Part shown: positions 8,863 to 18,131 of the stretch, in pieces | Layout: every line of letters starts with the position of its first letter | Numbering within the stretch: the stretch's first letter is position 1 | Source: Pseudomonas sp. H1h | Lineage (GTDB): Bacteria > Pseudomonadota > Gammaproteobacteria > Pseudomonadales > Pseudomonadaceae | Reading direction: 5' to 3' | NCBI RefSeq assembly: GCF_000633255.1 | Contig: NZ_AYMJ01000002.1 | Coordinates: forward strand, 1 to 64,000 | Length of the DNA: 64,000 bases | Made by a program: the position numbers and the translations under genes | Notes under the pieces: generated by a model | Told to the model about the DNA's origin: nothing | Database searches by the model: none | Seen by the model: only the letters and a program-made list of their open reading frames with translations

Positions 8863-11800
8863 CCGGTGCCCGCATGCTGCGACTCTGCGCTCGAATTCCC
8901 CTGCTGCTGGCGCTGTTGCTGCCATTGGCGACCGTCAACGCTGAAGATTCGGTGGAGCCGAGCGGCTACACGCCGGTCGCCGGTGAAAGCTTCTTCCTGC
9001 TCGCCGACAGCAGTTTTGCTGCCGACGAACAGGCGATGGTGCGTCTCGAAGCTCCGGGCCGCGACTATCGCCGCTTCCGTATGGAGCCTTACGGCGGCGC
9101 CGATATTCGCGTGTACCGCATCGACAAGCCGCTGGATTTCCTCAAGCGCCAGAAGAACCTGCACCGCGTGGTCAGCGACGGCCAGTTCAAGGGTGAAGGG
9201 CTGTCCAACACCCTCGCGTACCTGTGGGACAACTGGTACCGCAAATCGCGGCGGGTGATGCAGCGCGCGTTCTCCTATGAGTCGCGCAAGCAGGTCACCG
9301 AGGAAGTGCCGGAACTGAAGATGGGCACCGCCATCGCCGCGCCGACCCCGTACGACGCGCAGCCGCAATTCGCGCTGATTCCGGGTCTGCCGGTGGTCAG
9401 CCAGTTCCGCTATCCGTTGTGGCAGGCCAAGCCGATCCAGCCGCCGGCCGGGGTCAATCTGGCCGGCTCTTCCAGTGAGTTCGTCAGCGTTGCACCGGGT
9501 AACGTGTACATCCCGTTGGGCAACCTGAAACCGGGCCTGTACCTGGTCGAAGCGCTGATCGGCAAGTACCGCGCGACCACCATGGTTTTCGTCTCCAATA
9601 CCGTGGCGGTGAGCAAGATTGCCGGTGATGAATTGCTGGTGTGGGCGGCGCGCAAACACGAAGGCAGTTCGGTACCGAAGGTCAATATGCTGTGGACCGA
9701 CGGCCTCGGCGTGATGAGCAGCGGTGCTACCGATGCCGATGGTTTGCTGCGTCTGAAACACGTCAGTCCCGAGCGTTCGTTCGTGATCGGTGAGGACGAA
9801 GAGGGCGGGGTATTCGTCTCCGAAAACTTCTATTACGACAGCGAAATCTACGACACCAAGCTCTATGCGTTCACTGATCGACCGCTGTATCGCCCGGGTG
9901 ATTGGGTGTCGCTGAAAATCGTTGGGCGTGAGTTCAAGAACGCGCGGGATTCGGTATTGCCAGGTGCGGCGGACGTCACCGTCAGTGTACTCGACGCCAC
10001 CGGCACCGAGCTGCAACACCTCGACCTGAAACTCGATTCGAAGGCCGGTACTCAGGGCCGTTTCCAGTTGCCGGACAACGCCGTGGCCGGTGGTTACGAG
10101 ATCCGTTTCAACTACAAGGATCAGGCCTACAGCAGTGCCTTCCGCGTGGCCGAGTACATCAAGCCACACTTCGAGATTTCGCTGAATCTGGCCAAGCAGG
10201 ATTACCGCACCGGTGAACCGGTCAAGGGCAGTCTGGTGCTGCTCTACCCGGACGGTAAACCGGTGGCCAACGCCAAGTTGACCCTGAGCCTGCGCGCCCA
10301 GCAACTGTCGATGGTCGATAACGAACTGCAATACCTCGGGCAATTTCCGGTGGAGCTGACCAGCACTGAACTGACCACCGACAGCAAAGGCAACGCGACC
10401 CTCGACCTGCCGGCCGCCGACAAGCCGAGCCGCTACATGCTCACCGTGTTCGCCAGCGACGGCGCGGCGTATCGGGTCAAGACCACCAAGGAAATCCTCA
10501 TCGACCGTGGCGCTGCCAGCTTCCGTTTGAGCGCGCCGCAACGCTTCAGCGCGGTCAACGACAAAGTCGCGTTCAGCTATGCCAACGAGGGTGGCAGCGA
10601 GCAGAGCAAAGCGGTCACCCCGAGCAGCTACAGCTGGGTGCGTCTGGAAGACCAGAGCACGGGTGAAGGCAAACTTGCGGCGACGGACAAGGGCTTCAGC
10701 ATTGCCTTCGAACGTCCCGGTACTTACAACCTGACGCTGAAAGATCAACACGGTCGCGTCCTCGGCGCCACCGGCCATTCGGTCACTGGTGAGGGCGTCA
10801 AAGCGGTGCCGGGCACCGTGGAAATCGTCCTCGACAAGCCCGAGTACAAGGCCGGCGATGAAGCGCTGGCGCTGATCACGTTCCCTGAGCCGGTCAGCGA
10901 TGCACTGCTGTCGCTGGAGCGCGACAAGGTCGAAGCCACCGCGCTGCTGGGCAAGGGCGGCGACTGGCTGAAACTGGAAAAGCTCAGCGACACCCAATAC
11001 CGCGCGCGCATTCCGGTGAAGGACAACTTCGCGCCGAACCTGACCTTTTCGGTGCTGTACACCAAGGGCGGTCAGTACAGCTTCCAGAACGCCGGGATCA
11101 AGGTGGTTGCGCCGCAAATCGACGTGGCGATCAGCACCGACAAAGCGGTGTATCAACCGGGCGATACCGTCACCGTCGACCTGACTACCCAGTTCGCCGG
11201 CAAAGCGGTGCCGGCGCACCTGACCGTCAGCGTGGTCGATGAAATGGTCTACGCGCTGCAACCGGAAGTCGCGCCGACCATCGACCAGTTCTTCTACCAC
11301 CCGCGTCGCAACAACGTGCGCACCAGCGCCAGCCTGTCGTTCATCAGTTACGACGTGGCGTTGCCGGGCAGCCCCGGCGCACCGGGCAAGGCCAACCGCA
11401 GCGAGCGTGGGGTGAAAGTGCTGGAGCGTCCGCGTCGCGAAGACGTCGATACCGCGGCATGGCAGCCGGAACTGCTCACAGGTGCCGACGGCAAAACCCG
11501 CTTCACCTTCAAGATGCCGGACTCGCTGACCCGCTGGCGCATCACCGCCCGGGCCATCGCCGATGACGGTCAGGTCGGGCAGAAGAAGCAGTTCGTGCGT
11601 TCGGAAAAACCGCTGTACCTGAAGTGGAGCGGGCCAAGCAAATTCCGCAAGGGCGATCAGCCGCAACTCGGCGTGTTCGCTTTCAGCCAGGCCGAGAAAC
11701 CGGTCAAGGCGGAACTGGTTACGCATTACGCGGGCGCCGAACAGCGCCTGCCGGTGACCCTGAACAACGGCATCAATTACGTGCCGCTGCCCGCGTTCGC

Positions 11801-13433
11801 CCTGGCCTCGGGTGAGTGGACTGCCGAACTGGTGCAGGATGGCAAAACCGCTGACGCCCTAGCCGTACGCCTGAGCGCGACCGGTGACGGCTGGCAAGTG
11901 ACGCAAACCCAGAGCCTCGATGTGGCTAGCGGCGACACACCGTTGAGCCTGCCGGCGGACGCCACCGACATTCGCCTGCGTCTGGATGACAGTCCGCAAG
12001 CGCTGTTCCGTTCGGCCCTCGATGATCTGCTGAGCTACCCGTACGGCGGCGTCGAGCAGACTGCCAGCCGTCTGCTGCCGCTGAGCATCGCTTATCCGTC
12101 GCTGGCGTCGAACCCGCAGATCCGCGATCGCCTGCGTCTGATCATGCAGAACAGCCGTTTGCGTCTGGTGCAAATGGCCGGGCCGTCGGCGAGCTTCACC
12201 TGGTGGGGCTTCGACGGTGAGCCGGATGCCTTCCTTACCGCTTACGCCTATTACGCCGACTGGAACGCCAGCCAGGTGCTGGAACTGACCCTGCCGCCAG
12301 AGCACTGGCAGCGAGTGCTGGAGGTCTACGCCAAGCAAGCGCCGAACACGCCGTTGCTGCAGCGGGCGCTGATCCTGTCGTTCGCCAAGCAGATGCACCT
12401 GCCAGTGAACACTTTGCTCAGCGGCTTGATGGACGATCTGGCCAAGGCCGGTGAAGGCAACGCCGAGACGTTGATGGACGACGGCGAAGACAGCCTGGTG
12501 ATGAGCGACCCGGATTCGGCGCTCGGTCTGGCGGCGGCGCGGGTGTTGACCGCATCGTTGGCCACCCAGTCGAAAGTGGCGTTGCCGGAGGCGTTCAATC
12601 GTCAGGTCGGCGCGGCGCAGCAGCGTCTGGCGGTCAGTTCGCAGCCGTTTGCCGAGGCGCTGAACCTGTCGCTGCAAGCGTTCGATCAGGCCCGCGCGAG
12701 CGCATTGCTGCAACGTCTGCTGCCACAACAATCGACTCTCGAACGCGCCCTGGCGCTGAGCTGGTTGCAACGCAGCATTGCTCAGGCCTCGCCAACCATC
12801 GCGCTGATGCCGGGTGAAGGCTGGAAGAAAAACTACGGCGCGACCGGCGAGATGTTCTGGACGTGGCAGGGCACGACGCCGGTGCCAAGCGTGTTGTCGG
12901 TGTCGGGCACTCAGGAGCGTCCGCTGCGTGCGGCGCTGAGCTTCCAGACCCAGCAACCGGCGGTCGATCCGATGGCCGTGACCATCACCCGTCGCCTGTC
13001 GCGACTGGTGCCGGGCGATGAAGCGTTCACCTTCAAACTGGAGCCGGTCGGCACCAGGCCGCTGTCCAGCGACAGCCTGTATCTGGACGAAGTGATCCTC
13101 ACCAGCAAGGCACCGAAACCGCTGCGCTACGGCATGCTCGAAGTGCCGCTGCCACCGGGCGCCGATGTCGAGCGCACCACCTGGGGCATCAAGTTGCAGG
13201 GCAAGGACGGCACCGAACCGACCGCGCTGGAGAAGGCGCGCTTCGAGCCGGGGCAACTGGCCTACGCGGTGCCGGTGGATGCACTGAGCGGCGAATTGCG
13301 TCTGCGCCATCTGGTGCGTTTCTCGCAGAAGGGGCAGTTCAACCTGCCGCCGGTGCGTTTCACGCAGGTGTACGCGCCGCAGCATCAGGCCCAGGAAGCG
13401 AAAGCCGCCCTCGGCCAGGTCACGGTCAACTGA
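8859..13433 (+). CDS. magD: MagD, bacterial alpha-2-macroglobulin (YfaS type, thioester-less)
   Basis: Encodes 1524 residues from the ATG at 8859, which overlaps the magC stop codon; an in-frame ATG at 8874 is an alternative, while the longer reading from 8781 runs through magC. The signal peptide ([17 protein letters not shown]) lacks a lipobox, so the product is a free periplasmic protein. Macroglobulin-type beta domains include the [11 protein letters not shown] and [11 protein letters not shown] repeats, and the alpha-2-macroglobulin signature is [19 protein letters not shown]. In the helical thioester domain the expected GCxEQ reads [13 protein letters not shown]: the thioester cysteine is glycine (about residue 1064). 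This defines the YfaS/MagD class rather than the YfhM class, which pairs with PbpC. P. aeruginosa MagD is, as I recall, processed and associates with PBP1b and the other Mag proteins. Confidence 0.93.
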   Translation: MTGARMLRLCARIPLLLALLLPLATVNAEDSVEPSGYTPVAGESFFLLADSSFAADEQAMVRLEAPGRDYRRFRMEPYGGADIRVYRIDKPLDFLKRQKNLHRVVSDGQFKGEGLSNTLAYLWDNWYRKSRRVMQRAFSYESRKQVTEEVPELKMGTAIAAPTPYDAQPQFALIPGLPVVSQFRYPLWQAKPIQPPAGVNLAGSSSEFVSVAPGNVYIPLGNLKPGLYLVEALIGKYRATTMVFVSNTVAVSKIAGDELLVWAARKHEGSSVPKVNMLWTDGLGVMSSGATDADGLLRLKHVSPERSFVIGEDEEGGVFVSENFYYDSEIYDTKLYAFTDRPLYRPGDWVSLKIVGREFKNARDSVLPGAADVTVSVLDATGTELQHLDLKLDSKAGTQGRFQLPDNAVAGGYEIRFNYKDQAYSSAFRVAEYIKPHFEISLNLAKQDYRTGEPVKGSLVLLYPDGKPVANAKLTLSLRAQQLSMVDNELQYLGQFPVELTSTELTTDSKGNATLDLPAADKPSRYMLTVFASDGAAYRVKTTKEILIDRGAASFRLSAPQRFSAVNDKVAFSYANEGGSEQSKAVTPSSYSWVRLEDQSTGEGKLAATDKGFSIAFERPGTYNLTLKDQHGRVLGATGHSVTGEGVKAVPGTVEIVLDKPEYKAGDEALALITFPEPVSDALLSLERDKVEATALLGKGGDWLKLEKLSDTQYRARIPVKDNFAPNLTFSVLYTKGGQYSFQNAGIKVVAPQIDVAISTDKAVYQPGDTVTVDLTTQFAGKAVPAHLTVSVVDEMVYALQPEVAPTIDQFFYHPRRNNVRTSASLSFISYDVALPGSPGAPGKANRSERGVKVLERPRREDVDTAAWQPELLTGADGKTRFTFKMPDSLTRWRITARAIADDGQVGQKKQFVRSEKPLYLKWSGPSKFRKGDQPQLGVFAFSQAEKPVKAELVTHYAGAEQRLPVTLNNGINYVPLPAFALASGEWTAELVQDGKTADALAVRLSATGDGWQVTQTQSLDVASGDTPLSLPADATDIRLRLDDSPQALFRSALDDLLSYPYGGVEQTASRLLPLSIAYPSLASNPQIRDRLRLIMQNSRLRLVQMAGPSASFTWWGFDGEPDAFLTAYAYYADWNASQVLELTLPPEHWQRVLEVYAKQAPNTPLLQRALILSFAKQMHLPVNTLLSGLMDDLAKAGEGNAETLMDDGEDSLVMSDPDSALGLAAARVLTASLATQSKVALPEAFNRQVGAAQQRLAVSSQPFAEALNLSLQAFDQARASALLQRLLPQQSTLERALALSWLQRSIAQASPTIALMPGEGWKKNYGATGEMFWTWQGTTPVPSVLSVSGTQERPLRAALSFQTQQPAVDPMAVTITRRLSRLVPGDEAFTFKLEPVGTRPLSSDSLYLDEVILTSKAPKPLRYGMLEVPLPPGADVERTTWGIKLQGKDGTEPTALEKARFEPGQLAYAVPVDALSGELRLRHLVRFSQKGQFNLPPVRFTQVYAPQHQAQEAKAALGQVTVN

Positions 13434-13434
13434 C

Positions 13435-15054
13435 ATGAACCGGCCGCTGCTGTGGCTGCTGATGTGTGTGATTCCTGCGCTGGCGACGGCGCAGGATGAG
13501 CCGCTGCGGCTGGCGTACAAGGGCGAGTTGCTGTCGTTGAATCACACGCAACTGATCGCTCGCGAGCCCTTGCCGTCGACGCTGGATACGCCGCTGGGCA
13601 GCCTGTGGAAATTGTTCGTGTACGCGTGGCTGGTGGATACCGGTGCGCGTGAGCCGGCTTATGAATGTCGCGGGCAGTCCAAGGAAGAGGTTTATTGCTG
13701 TTCGGCGGGCGGCAAGATCGAGCGCGATCAGGCGTTGGTGAAATCCTGCGGGTTGTACTTTGATCCGTCACGGTTGGGCATTGCTTCTGCCGATTGGCGC
13801 ACGTATTGGCAGGCGCGGCAGGCGCCGTCGTGGTTGCTGGATTTGCCAACCGTGCAACCGGCAACAAGGGTTTCGGTGGCTGAGTTATTGGGCGTTTTGG
13901 CTTTGCTGCCGGCGCAGGATCAGATGCGCCGCGTGTTGCTCGACGTCGTGCTGAACGCGGCGGACGGCAACGTCGTCGGTGAACTGGGTGGGCGTTTGCG
14001 GGTGAAGACCTGGAGCTGGCTCGGTGATCAGGATCCGCAATCGCGCCAGGGTGGTTTTGCCGGCTGGACGGCGGACGGTTCGCCGATCTGGGCCGGTGGG
14101 CGTGGCACCAGTCAGATGGTTTTGCGCCATTACGGGCAGGCGTTGGCGACGGTGTTGCCTTCTTCCTGGCCGGCTGACGCAGGGCGTTGTGTCGAGGTCG
14201 GACTGTTCTCGCGTTATCCGGTTTCGCGAGTCCTGTCGGGTGAGCGCGTTGCCGGCGCCGGGCCTTTGCAGGGCGACTACCGCGTCGAATTCGCCAACGG
14301 TAACGCGCTGGATATCCACAGCGCCGGCGAACTGTTTCTGCTCAACGACAAACTCGTCGCACGGCTTGACCGTGAGGAATACGTCGCCCGCGTCCTTGAG
14401 CGCGAAGCCAGACCCGAACCCACCGAAGCCGCCAAGGCACTGGCCGTGGCGATCCGCACCTATCTGCTGCAAAACGCCACGCGCAACGGCGATTGCCTGA
14501 GCATCGACGACAGCAGCAACCGTCAGCGCGTCGCCCCACGCCCGGCTTCCGCCGAGTCGCGCAACATCGCGGCGTGGACAGCGGATCTGGTGCTGGCCGG
14601 CAGCACCGTCACCTATCATTCCGACCAACCAGGCCCGGACAAACTCGCCTGGCAACAAGCCGTCGAACAGGCCAACGCCGGCCAGCGTTACGACGCGATT
14701 CTGCTGCACGCCTATCCGCGCGCCAGCCTCAGCCGTTGGGACAACCCGGTCGCCTCCTGCGAAGCGCTGCCGGCCGCTCAGGACTGGTTGCAAAAGCAGC
14801 GTCGCGGCTGGCGTCCGACGCTGGAAAGCGAAACCGGCTACAACGAAGTCAGTACCTTCGCCGTGTGCAAACTGGCTTTCGGCCGCCCGTTTGTCGACCG
14901 CGAGCGTCAGCGCATCTACGTGCGCGGCGTGCTGACGCTGCAGGATCGCCTCGACCTGACTCACGAATATCTGCACCTGGCTTTTGAAGCACATCCCAAC
15001 GGCCAGGATGAAACTTACATCGAAGGGCTTGCCCGTCACCTCTTGCTGGAATAG
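13435..15054 (+). CDS. magE: MagE, DUF2300 (YfaQ-like) secreted protein with PBP-like and SpoIID-like parts
   Basis: A 539-residue secreted protein (signal MNRPLLWLLMCVIPALATA) starting one base after the magD stop codon. Residues 50-220 look like a penicillin-binding fold: SLWK (S56, K59) as SxxK, SCG at 104-106 and KTW at 191-193 followed by GGFAGWTADGSPIW. Residues about 310-440 resemble the SpoIID/LytB domain: EEYVARVLEREA, EAAKALAVAIRTY, then WTADLVLAGSTVTYHSD. The C-terminus has HEYLH (510-514) followed by ETYIE, a zincin-like pattern. None of these activities is proven, and the G of KTG is replaced by W. Together they suggest a peptidoglycan-interacting enzyme or pseudoenzyme serving MagD. 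Confidence 0.82.
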   Translation: MNRPLLWLLMCVIPALATAQDEPLRLAYKGELLSLNHTQLIAREPLPSTLDTPLGSLWKLFVYAWLVDTGAREPAYECRGQSKEEVYCCSAGGKIERDQALVKSCGLYFDPSRLGIASADWRTYWQARQAPSWLLDLPTVQPATRVSVAELLGVLALLPAQDQMRRVLLDVVLNAADGNVVGELGGRLRVKTWSWLGDQDPQSRQGGFAGWTADGSPIWAGGRGTSQMVLRHYGQALATVLPSSWPADAGRCVEVGLFSRYPVSRVLSGERVAGAGPLQGDYRVEFANGNALDIHSAGELFLLNDKLVARLDREEYVARVLEREARPEPTEAAKALAVAIRTYLLQNATRNGDCLSIDDSSNRQRVAPRPASAESRNIAAWTADLVLAGSTVTYHSDQPGPDKLAWQQAVEQANAGQRYDAILLHAYPRASLSRWDNPVASCEALPAAQDWLQKQRRGWRPTLESETGYNEVSTFAVCKLAFGRPFVDRERQRIYVRGVLTLQDRLDLTHEYLHLAFEAHPNGQDETYIEGLARHLLLE

Positions 15055-15057
15055 ACC

Positions 15058-15870
15058 ATGACACTCCGTTATCCACAGGTCTTGCTGTTGCTCTGCGTGT
15101 TCAATGCGTTGCCGATGGCAATGGCCGCTGACAGCTTCAAACTCGACACCCCGGTCGGCGGCTGGCGCACCGGCGCGCCTGAGGGCGAAGGCGAAAACTT
15201 CCGCCAGACCGTCAACTACCCGGCCTCCTCGGTGAACACCCCGGTCGGCCAGGCCAACACCGCGCGCATCAGCGGCGAAATCAAAGCCACCCCCAAAAGC
15301 AAAGATCCCGGCCGACTGATCGTCAACGGCGTCAGCATGCCGCTGAAAATCGACGACAGCGGCCGCTTCGACCGTCCGTTCTCCTTCCCCAACGGCAGCA
15401 ACAGCGTCGAAGTGCGCAGCCCCGACGGCCAGCAACGCCACCGCACCCAGTTCCTCAACGCCAGCGGCGGCGCCACCCCAGCCAAACTGCGTGTGCTGCT
15501 GTCGTGGGACAGCGACGGCACCGACCTCGACCTGCACCTGATCACCCCCGACGGCGCGCACATCTGGTACGGCGACCGCGTCGCCCCCAACGGTGCAGCG
15601 CTCGACGTCGACGTCACCACCGGCTACGGCCCGGAAATCTTCGCCATGCCGGCGCCGATCAAGGGCCAGTATCTGGTGTATGTGAACTACTTCGGCGGCG
15701 GGTATCGCGGGGATGACGAGGGCGGCGAAGAGGCGGTGCAGCCGCTGACCACGGCGCAGGTGACGGTGATTACCGAGGAAGGCACGCCGAGCGAGAAGAT
15801 GGAGACGTTTGTCGTGCCGATGCGGGCGGTGGGGGAGTTGACGTTGGTGAAGTCGTTTAGTTATCCGTGA
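15058..15870 (+). CDS. magF: MagF, secreted DUF2135 (YfaP-like) protein
   Basis: A 270-residue protein with a signal peptide (VLLLLCVFNALPMAMA), last gene of the mag operon, four bases after magE. It shares the MagA plan: GGWRTG near the N-terminus, VNGVSMPLKIDDSGRF, NGSNSVEVRSPDGQ, WDSDGTDLDLHLITPDGAH, GYGPEIFAMPAPIKGQYLVYVNYFGG and VPMRAVGELTLVKSF. Two DUF2135 proteins therefore bracket the operon, whereas E. coli has a single yfaP. The LDLH-ITPDG segment suggests a metal or sugar site, but nothing is established. Confidence 0.85.
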   Translation: MTLRYPQVLLLLCVFNALPMAMAADSFKLDTPVGGWRTGAPEGEGENFRQTVNYPASSVNTPVGQANTARISGEIKATPKSKDPGRLIVNGVSMPLKIDDSGRFDRPFSFPNGSNSVEVRSPDGQQRHRTQFLNASGGATPAKLRVLLSWDSDGTDLDLHLITPDGAHIWYGDRVAPNGAALDVDVTTGYGPEIFAMPAPIKGQYLVYVNYFGGGYRGDDEGGEEAVQPLTTAQVTVITEEGTPSEKMETFVVPMRAVGELTLVKSFSYP

Positions 15871-15876
15871 GGGGGC

Positions 15877-15899
15877 TTGGGCAGCAGGTTGTTGCCCAA
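15877..15899 (+). terminator. Possible terminator after magF
   Basis: TTGGGCA (15877-15883) pairs with TGCCCAA (15893-15899) seven bases after the magF stop codon. The T-run is poor, so termination may be weak. Confidence 0.35.
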
Positions 15900-15929
15900 T
15901 TACAGAGTCGGTCCTGATGATTAACTGGC

Positions 15930-16118
15930 TCAGGGTTGGGACGACAGTCGATCCTGTGCAGCGTCATAAGCCGCCTCTCGCTCCCTCTTTCCGATAGAGA
16001 CTACGAACTCCACAATTTCGTGATCAATCACCTCATAAATCAGGCGATATCCAGCGTTTTTCAGCTTCACCCTGTAACAATCTGGCAGCTCGCGAAGCCT
16101 GTTGGCTTCTATGCGCAA
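15930..16118 (-). pseudogene. 5'-truncated relE-family toxin remnant
   Basis: The 62-codon reading frame (from a TTG) matches only the C-terminal two-thirds of RelE-type mRNA interferases: ANRLRELPDCYRVKLKNAGYRLIYEVID followed by VVSIGKRERE (segments around residues 5-47). The N-terminal helices are absent; upstream in-frame sequence is unrelated, and no antitoxin gene precedes it. It is therefore probably a dead relic of a relBE module. A complete short toxin is unlikely because the part forming the first strand and helices is missing. Confidence 0.7.
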
Positions 16119-16185
16119 GCGCGTTTGGTATCCGGCAAGCGGCAGTTGAGAATTCGGACGGTAGGTTTGGCCTTTAAGCAGGCAT

Positions 16186-16212
16186 TAAAAAGCCGGCTTG
16201 TGGCCGGCTTCT
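16186..16212 (-). terminator. Rho-independent terminator, minus strand
   Basis: On the minus strand AAGCCGGC and GCCGGCTT form a short strong stem followed by TTT. It lies just after the small ORF at 16229-16327, and no other gene on that strand ends nearby. Confidence 0.5.
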
Positions 16213-16228
16213 CGGGGACTGGCTTGGC

Positions 16229-16327
16229 CTATTTTTGGTAAGCCTTGCCAGCCTTCAAAACGTACACCCGGATCTGCGTCCGGCTGTGGGACTTGGTCAG
16301 ACGTTGGTCTGCCGCGTCGGGCGTCAT
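16229..16327 (-). CDS. Very short ORF, possible gene remnant
   Basis: An ATG-started 32-codon frame reading MTPDAADQRLTKSH and ending VLKAGKAYQK, followed within about 20 bases by a good terminator. The basic, non-repetitive peptide resembles the tail of a real protein more than random sequence, and the frame stays open upstream of the ATG for some codons without a ribosome site. I do not recognise it. It may be the eroded 3' end of a lost gene next to the relE relic. Confidence 0.25.
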   Translation of the reverse strand: MTPDAADQRLTKSHSRTQIRVYVLKAGKAYQK

Positions 16328-16464
16328 CTGAGCCGCGGGAGCGGGTCGATGCGCAAATGTGGGGCGCAGGATACTGAGTTTTGTTGGGGATTCCCAGTCT
16401 CAACTGCGGAATAGAGCCACTGCGGTGATCGAAATTCGTAATTTGTACTGACTTTTGGGGCCTC

Positions 16465-16487
16465 TTCGCGAGCAAGCCCGCTCCCAC
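16465..16487 (-). repeat. Single REP element
   Basis: One REP palindrome in minus orientation downstream of the PrtR-like gene. Apart from this, the relE relic and the short ORF, nothing is seen in the 650 bases between magF and the repressor gene. Confidence 0.8.
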
Positions 16488-16521
16488 AGGGTTTGGTGCA
16501 GGGTCGAAGATTCGTATCCGG

Positions 16522-17268
16522 TCATAGAAACGGCACCACCGGGCGACGTTTGCCCAGGGTCGACCACCAGAAGACCCAGCCCAGAATGTGTATCCGCTGC
16601 TCATCGATCTGCGCCGCGCGAAAGATTTCGTCCGGGTGTTCGGCGCTGTTGTGGCTGCGCAGGCGCAGGGCGTTGCCGGGCATGCGGTGCAGGTACTTGA
16701 TGCGTAGCATGCCGTCGTGTTCGATGGCGTAGATTTCGCCGTCGACCACCTGGGTCAGGCCACGATCGATGCCGACGATGGAGCCGTCTTCTATGCGCTC
16801 GCCCATGCTGTTGCCGATCATGTGCGCGCAGATAGCGTCGGTGTGACGGATCTCCAATTGGTCGAGGTGGGCACGGGGCAGGCGGATGGTTTGCTCGGGG
16901 TCGAGGATGACGTGGGTCTTGCCGGCGCCGGTGGTGAGTGGCGTTTCCTTGAAAAACGGCAGTTCGATGTCGTTGGGGTCGATGACTGTGTAGACACCGC
17001 GGATGGCCTGGGCGTCGAAGGTGTCGCCATTGCTGGCAGGGGTTTGCAGGCGGGGAGACTCCTTGCTGCCTTCGCCGGTTTTCAGCCAGTCGCTGTTGAC
17101 AGACAGCAGGCGTGAGACTTCCTCCATGCGATACGCCGGGACGCCCCGGGTGTACCAGTTATGAATATTTTGGGCTTCCGTGCCCCAGAACTTTGCGAAT
17201 CCCGTGGTGGTGATGTTCGCTGCTTCCAGGAGTGCCTTGAATCTTGGACCGCTAGTGTTCTTTCTCAT
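16522..17268 (-). CDS. PrtR-like XRE/S24 (LexA-type) repressor
   Basis: Encodes 248 residues from the ATG at 17268; the frame extends to 17436 but that part runs into the ppa terminator. The N-terminal half is a helix-turn-helix domain (FKALLEAANITTTGFAKFW, then AQNIHNWYTRGVPAYRMEEVSRLL). The C-terminal half is a peptidase S24 domain with the Ser-Lys dyad GNSMGERIEDG (S154) and DGMLRIKYL (K191), and an Ala-Gly pair at 115-116 as the likely self-cleavage site. Such repressors (PrtR, lambda CI) are inactivated through RecA after DNA damage and usually control tailocins or prophages. No phage gene is near, so its targets must be elsewhere or lost. Confidence 0.88.
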   Translation of the reverse strand: MRKNTSGPRFKALLEAANITTTGFAKFWGTEAQNIHNWYTRGVPAYRMEEVSRLLSVNSDWLKTGEGSKESPRLQTPASNGDTFDAQAIRGVYTVIDPNDIELPFFKETPLTTGAGKTHVILDPEQTIRLPRAHLDQLEIRHTDAICAHMIGNSMGERIEDGSIVGIDRGLTQVVDGEIYAIEHDGMLRIKYLHRMPGNALRLRSHNSAEHPDEIFRAAQIDEQRIHILGWVFWWSTLGKRRPVVPFL

Positions 17269-17436
17269 AAACACCGAGTCTACGGCCGTGCCAGAGCGGT
17301 TTGAATAAACCGGGCGTTCAAAAAAGGGCTGTATTTTGCGACTGGATGTAAGGCGTGCTTGTGGGAAATCACTCACTTCGAAACTTTTCTGTAGTCCGCC
17401 ATAAACGCAGCGTTTAAGACAGCTTCTCGCAGGCAC

Positions 17437-17464
17437 AAAAAACCCCGGATCAACCGGGGTTTTC
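17437..17464 (-). terminator. Rho-independent terminator of ppa
   Basis: On the minus strand AACCCCGG and CCGGGGTT flank a short loop and are followed by TTTT, 28 bases after the ppa stop codon. Confidence 0.88.
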
Positions 17465-17491
17465 TTCAGACTTCACGCAGCAAGCAAGTGC

Positions 17492-18019
17492 TTAGCCCTT
17501 GTAGGCAGCAACCGACTTGGTGATCGCGTCGCGAGCGGCGTCAGCGCCAGCCCAGCCTTCGATCTTGACCCATTTGCCTTTTTCGAGATCTTTGTAGTTA
17601 GCAAAGAAGTGCTCGATCTGCTGGATCAGCAGTGGCGGCAGGTCGGTGTATTCCTTCACATCGACGTACAGCTGGGACAGCTTGTCGTGTGGGACTGCGA
17701 TGACTTTGGCATCGCCGCCGCCGTCGTCGGTCATGTTCAGGATGCCGACCGGACGCGCGCGGATCACCGAGCCTGGAGCAACCGGGTAAGGGGTCACAAC
17801 CAGCACGTCGAGGGGATCACCGTCGTCAGCCAGGGTGTTCGGGATGTAACCGTAGTTGGCCGGGTAGAACATTGGGGTGGCCATGAAACGGTCAACGAAC
17901 AGGCAATCGCTGTCTTTGTCGATTTCGTATTTGATCGGCGCGTGGTTGGCCGGGATCTCGATCGCGACGTAGATGTCGTTCGGCAGGTCTTTGCCAGCCG
18001 GAATCTTGCTGTAGCTCAT
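17492..18019 (-). CDS. ppa: Inorganic pyrophosphatase, family I
   Basis: A 175-residue hexameric-type soluble pyrophosphatase that hydrolyses PPi to two phosphates and pulls biosynthetic reactions forward. The start at 18019 ([13 protein letters not shown]) is the family start; a longer reading to 18091 adds unrelated residues. Signatures include [29 protein letters not shown] and the metal-binding [10 protein letters not shown]. Monocistronic: it has its own terminator and a gap of 112 bases to mtfA. Confidence 0.97.
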   Translation of the reverse strand: MSYSKIPAGKDLPNDIYVAIEIPANHAPIKYEIDKDSDCLFVDRFMATPMFYPANYGYIPNTLADDGDPLDVLVVTPYPVAPGSVIRARPVGILNMTDDGGGDAKVIAVPHDKLSQLYVDVKEYTDLPPLLIQQIEHFFANYKDLEKGKWVKIEGWAGADAARDAITKSVAAYKG

Positions 18020-18131
18020 TGGGCGTTGCCCCCGTAGTTGACCAAAAACACTTGGCCGGATTGACCAAAAAGTGGCGGCGATTATAGGCACATTCCTACG
18101 CCGACGCCACGTACCAGAAGTCGTGCAGCGC

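Noticed and set aside
8835-11726. 963-codon open frame antisense to magD
   Set aside because: A shadow of high-G+C codon bias; no ribosome site or domain, and magD on the other strand is unambiguous.
12030-12070. Covalent thioester macroglobulin
   Set aside because: The codon for the thioester cysteine encodes glycine.
16185-16604. 139-codon minus-strand ORF
   Set aside because: It crosses the REP element and the end of the repressor gene in another frame and reads translated REP; no family likeness.
16185-17436. Prophage or tailocin cluster around the PrtR-like repressor
   Set aside because: No structural, lysis or integrase genes on either side; only ppa, mag and relE debris.
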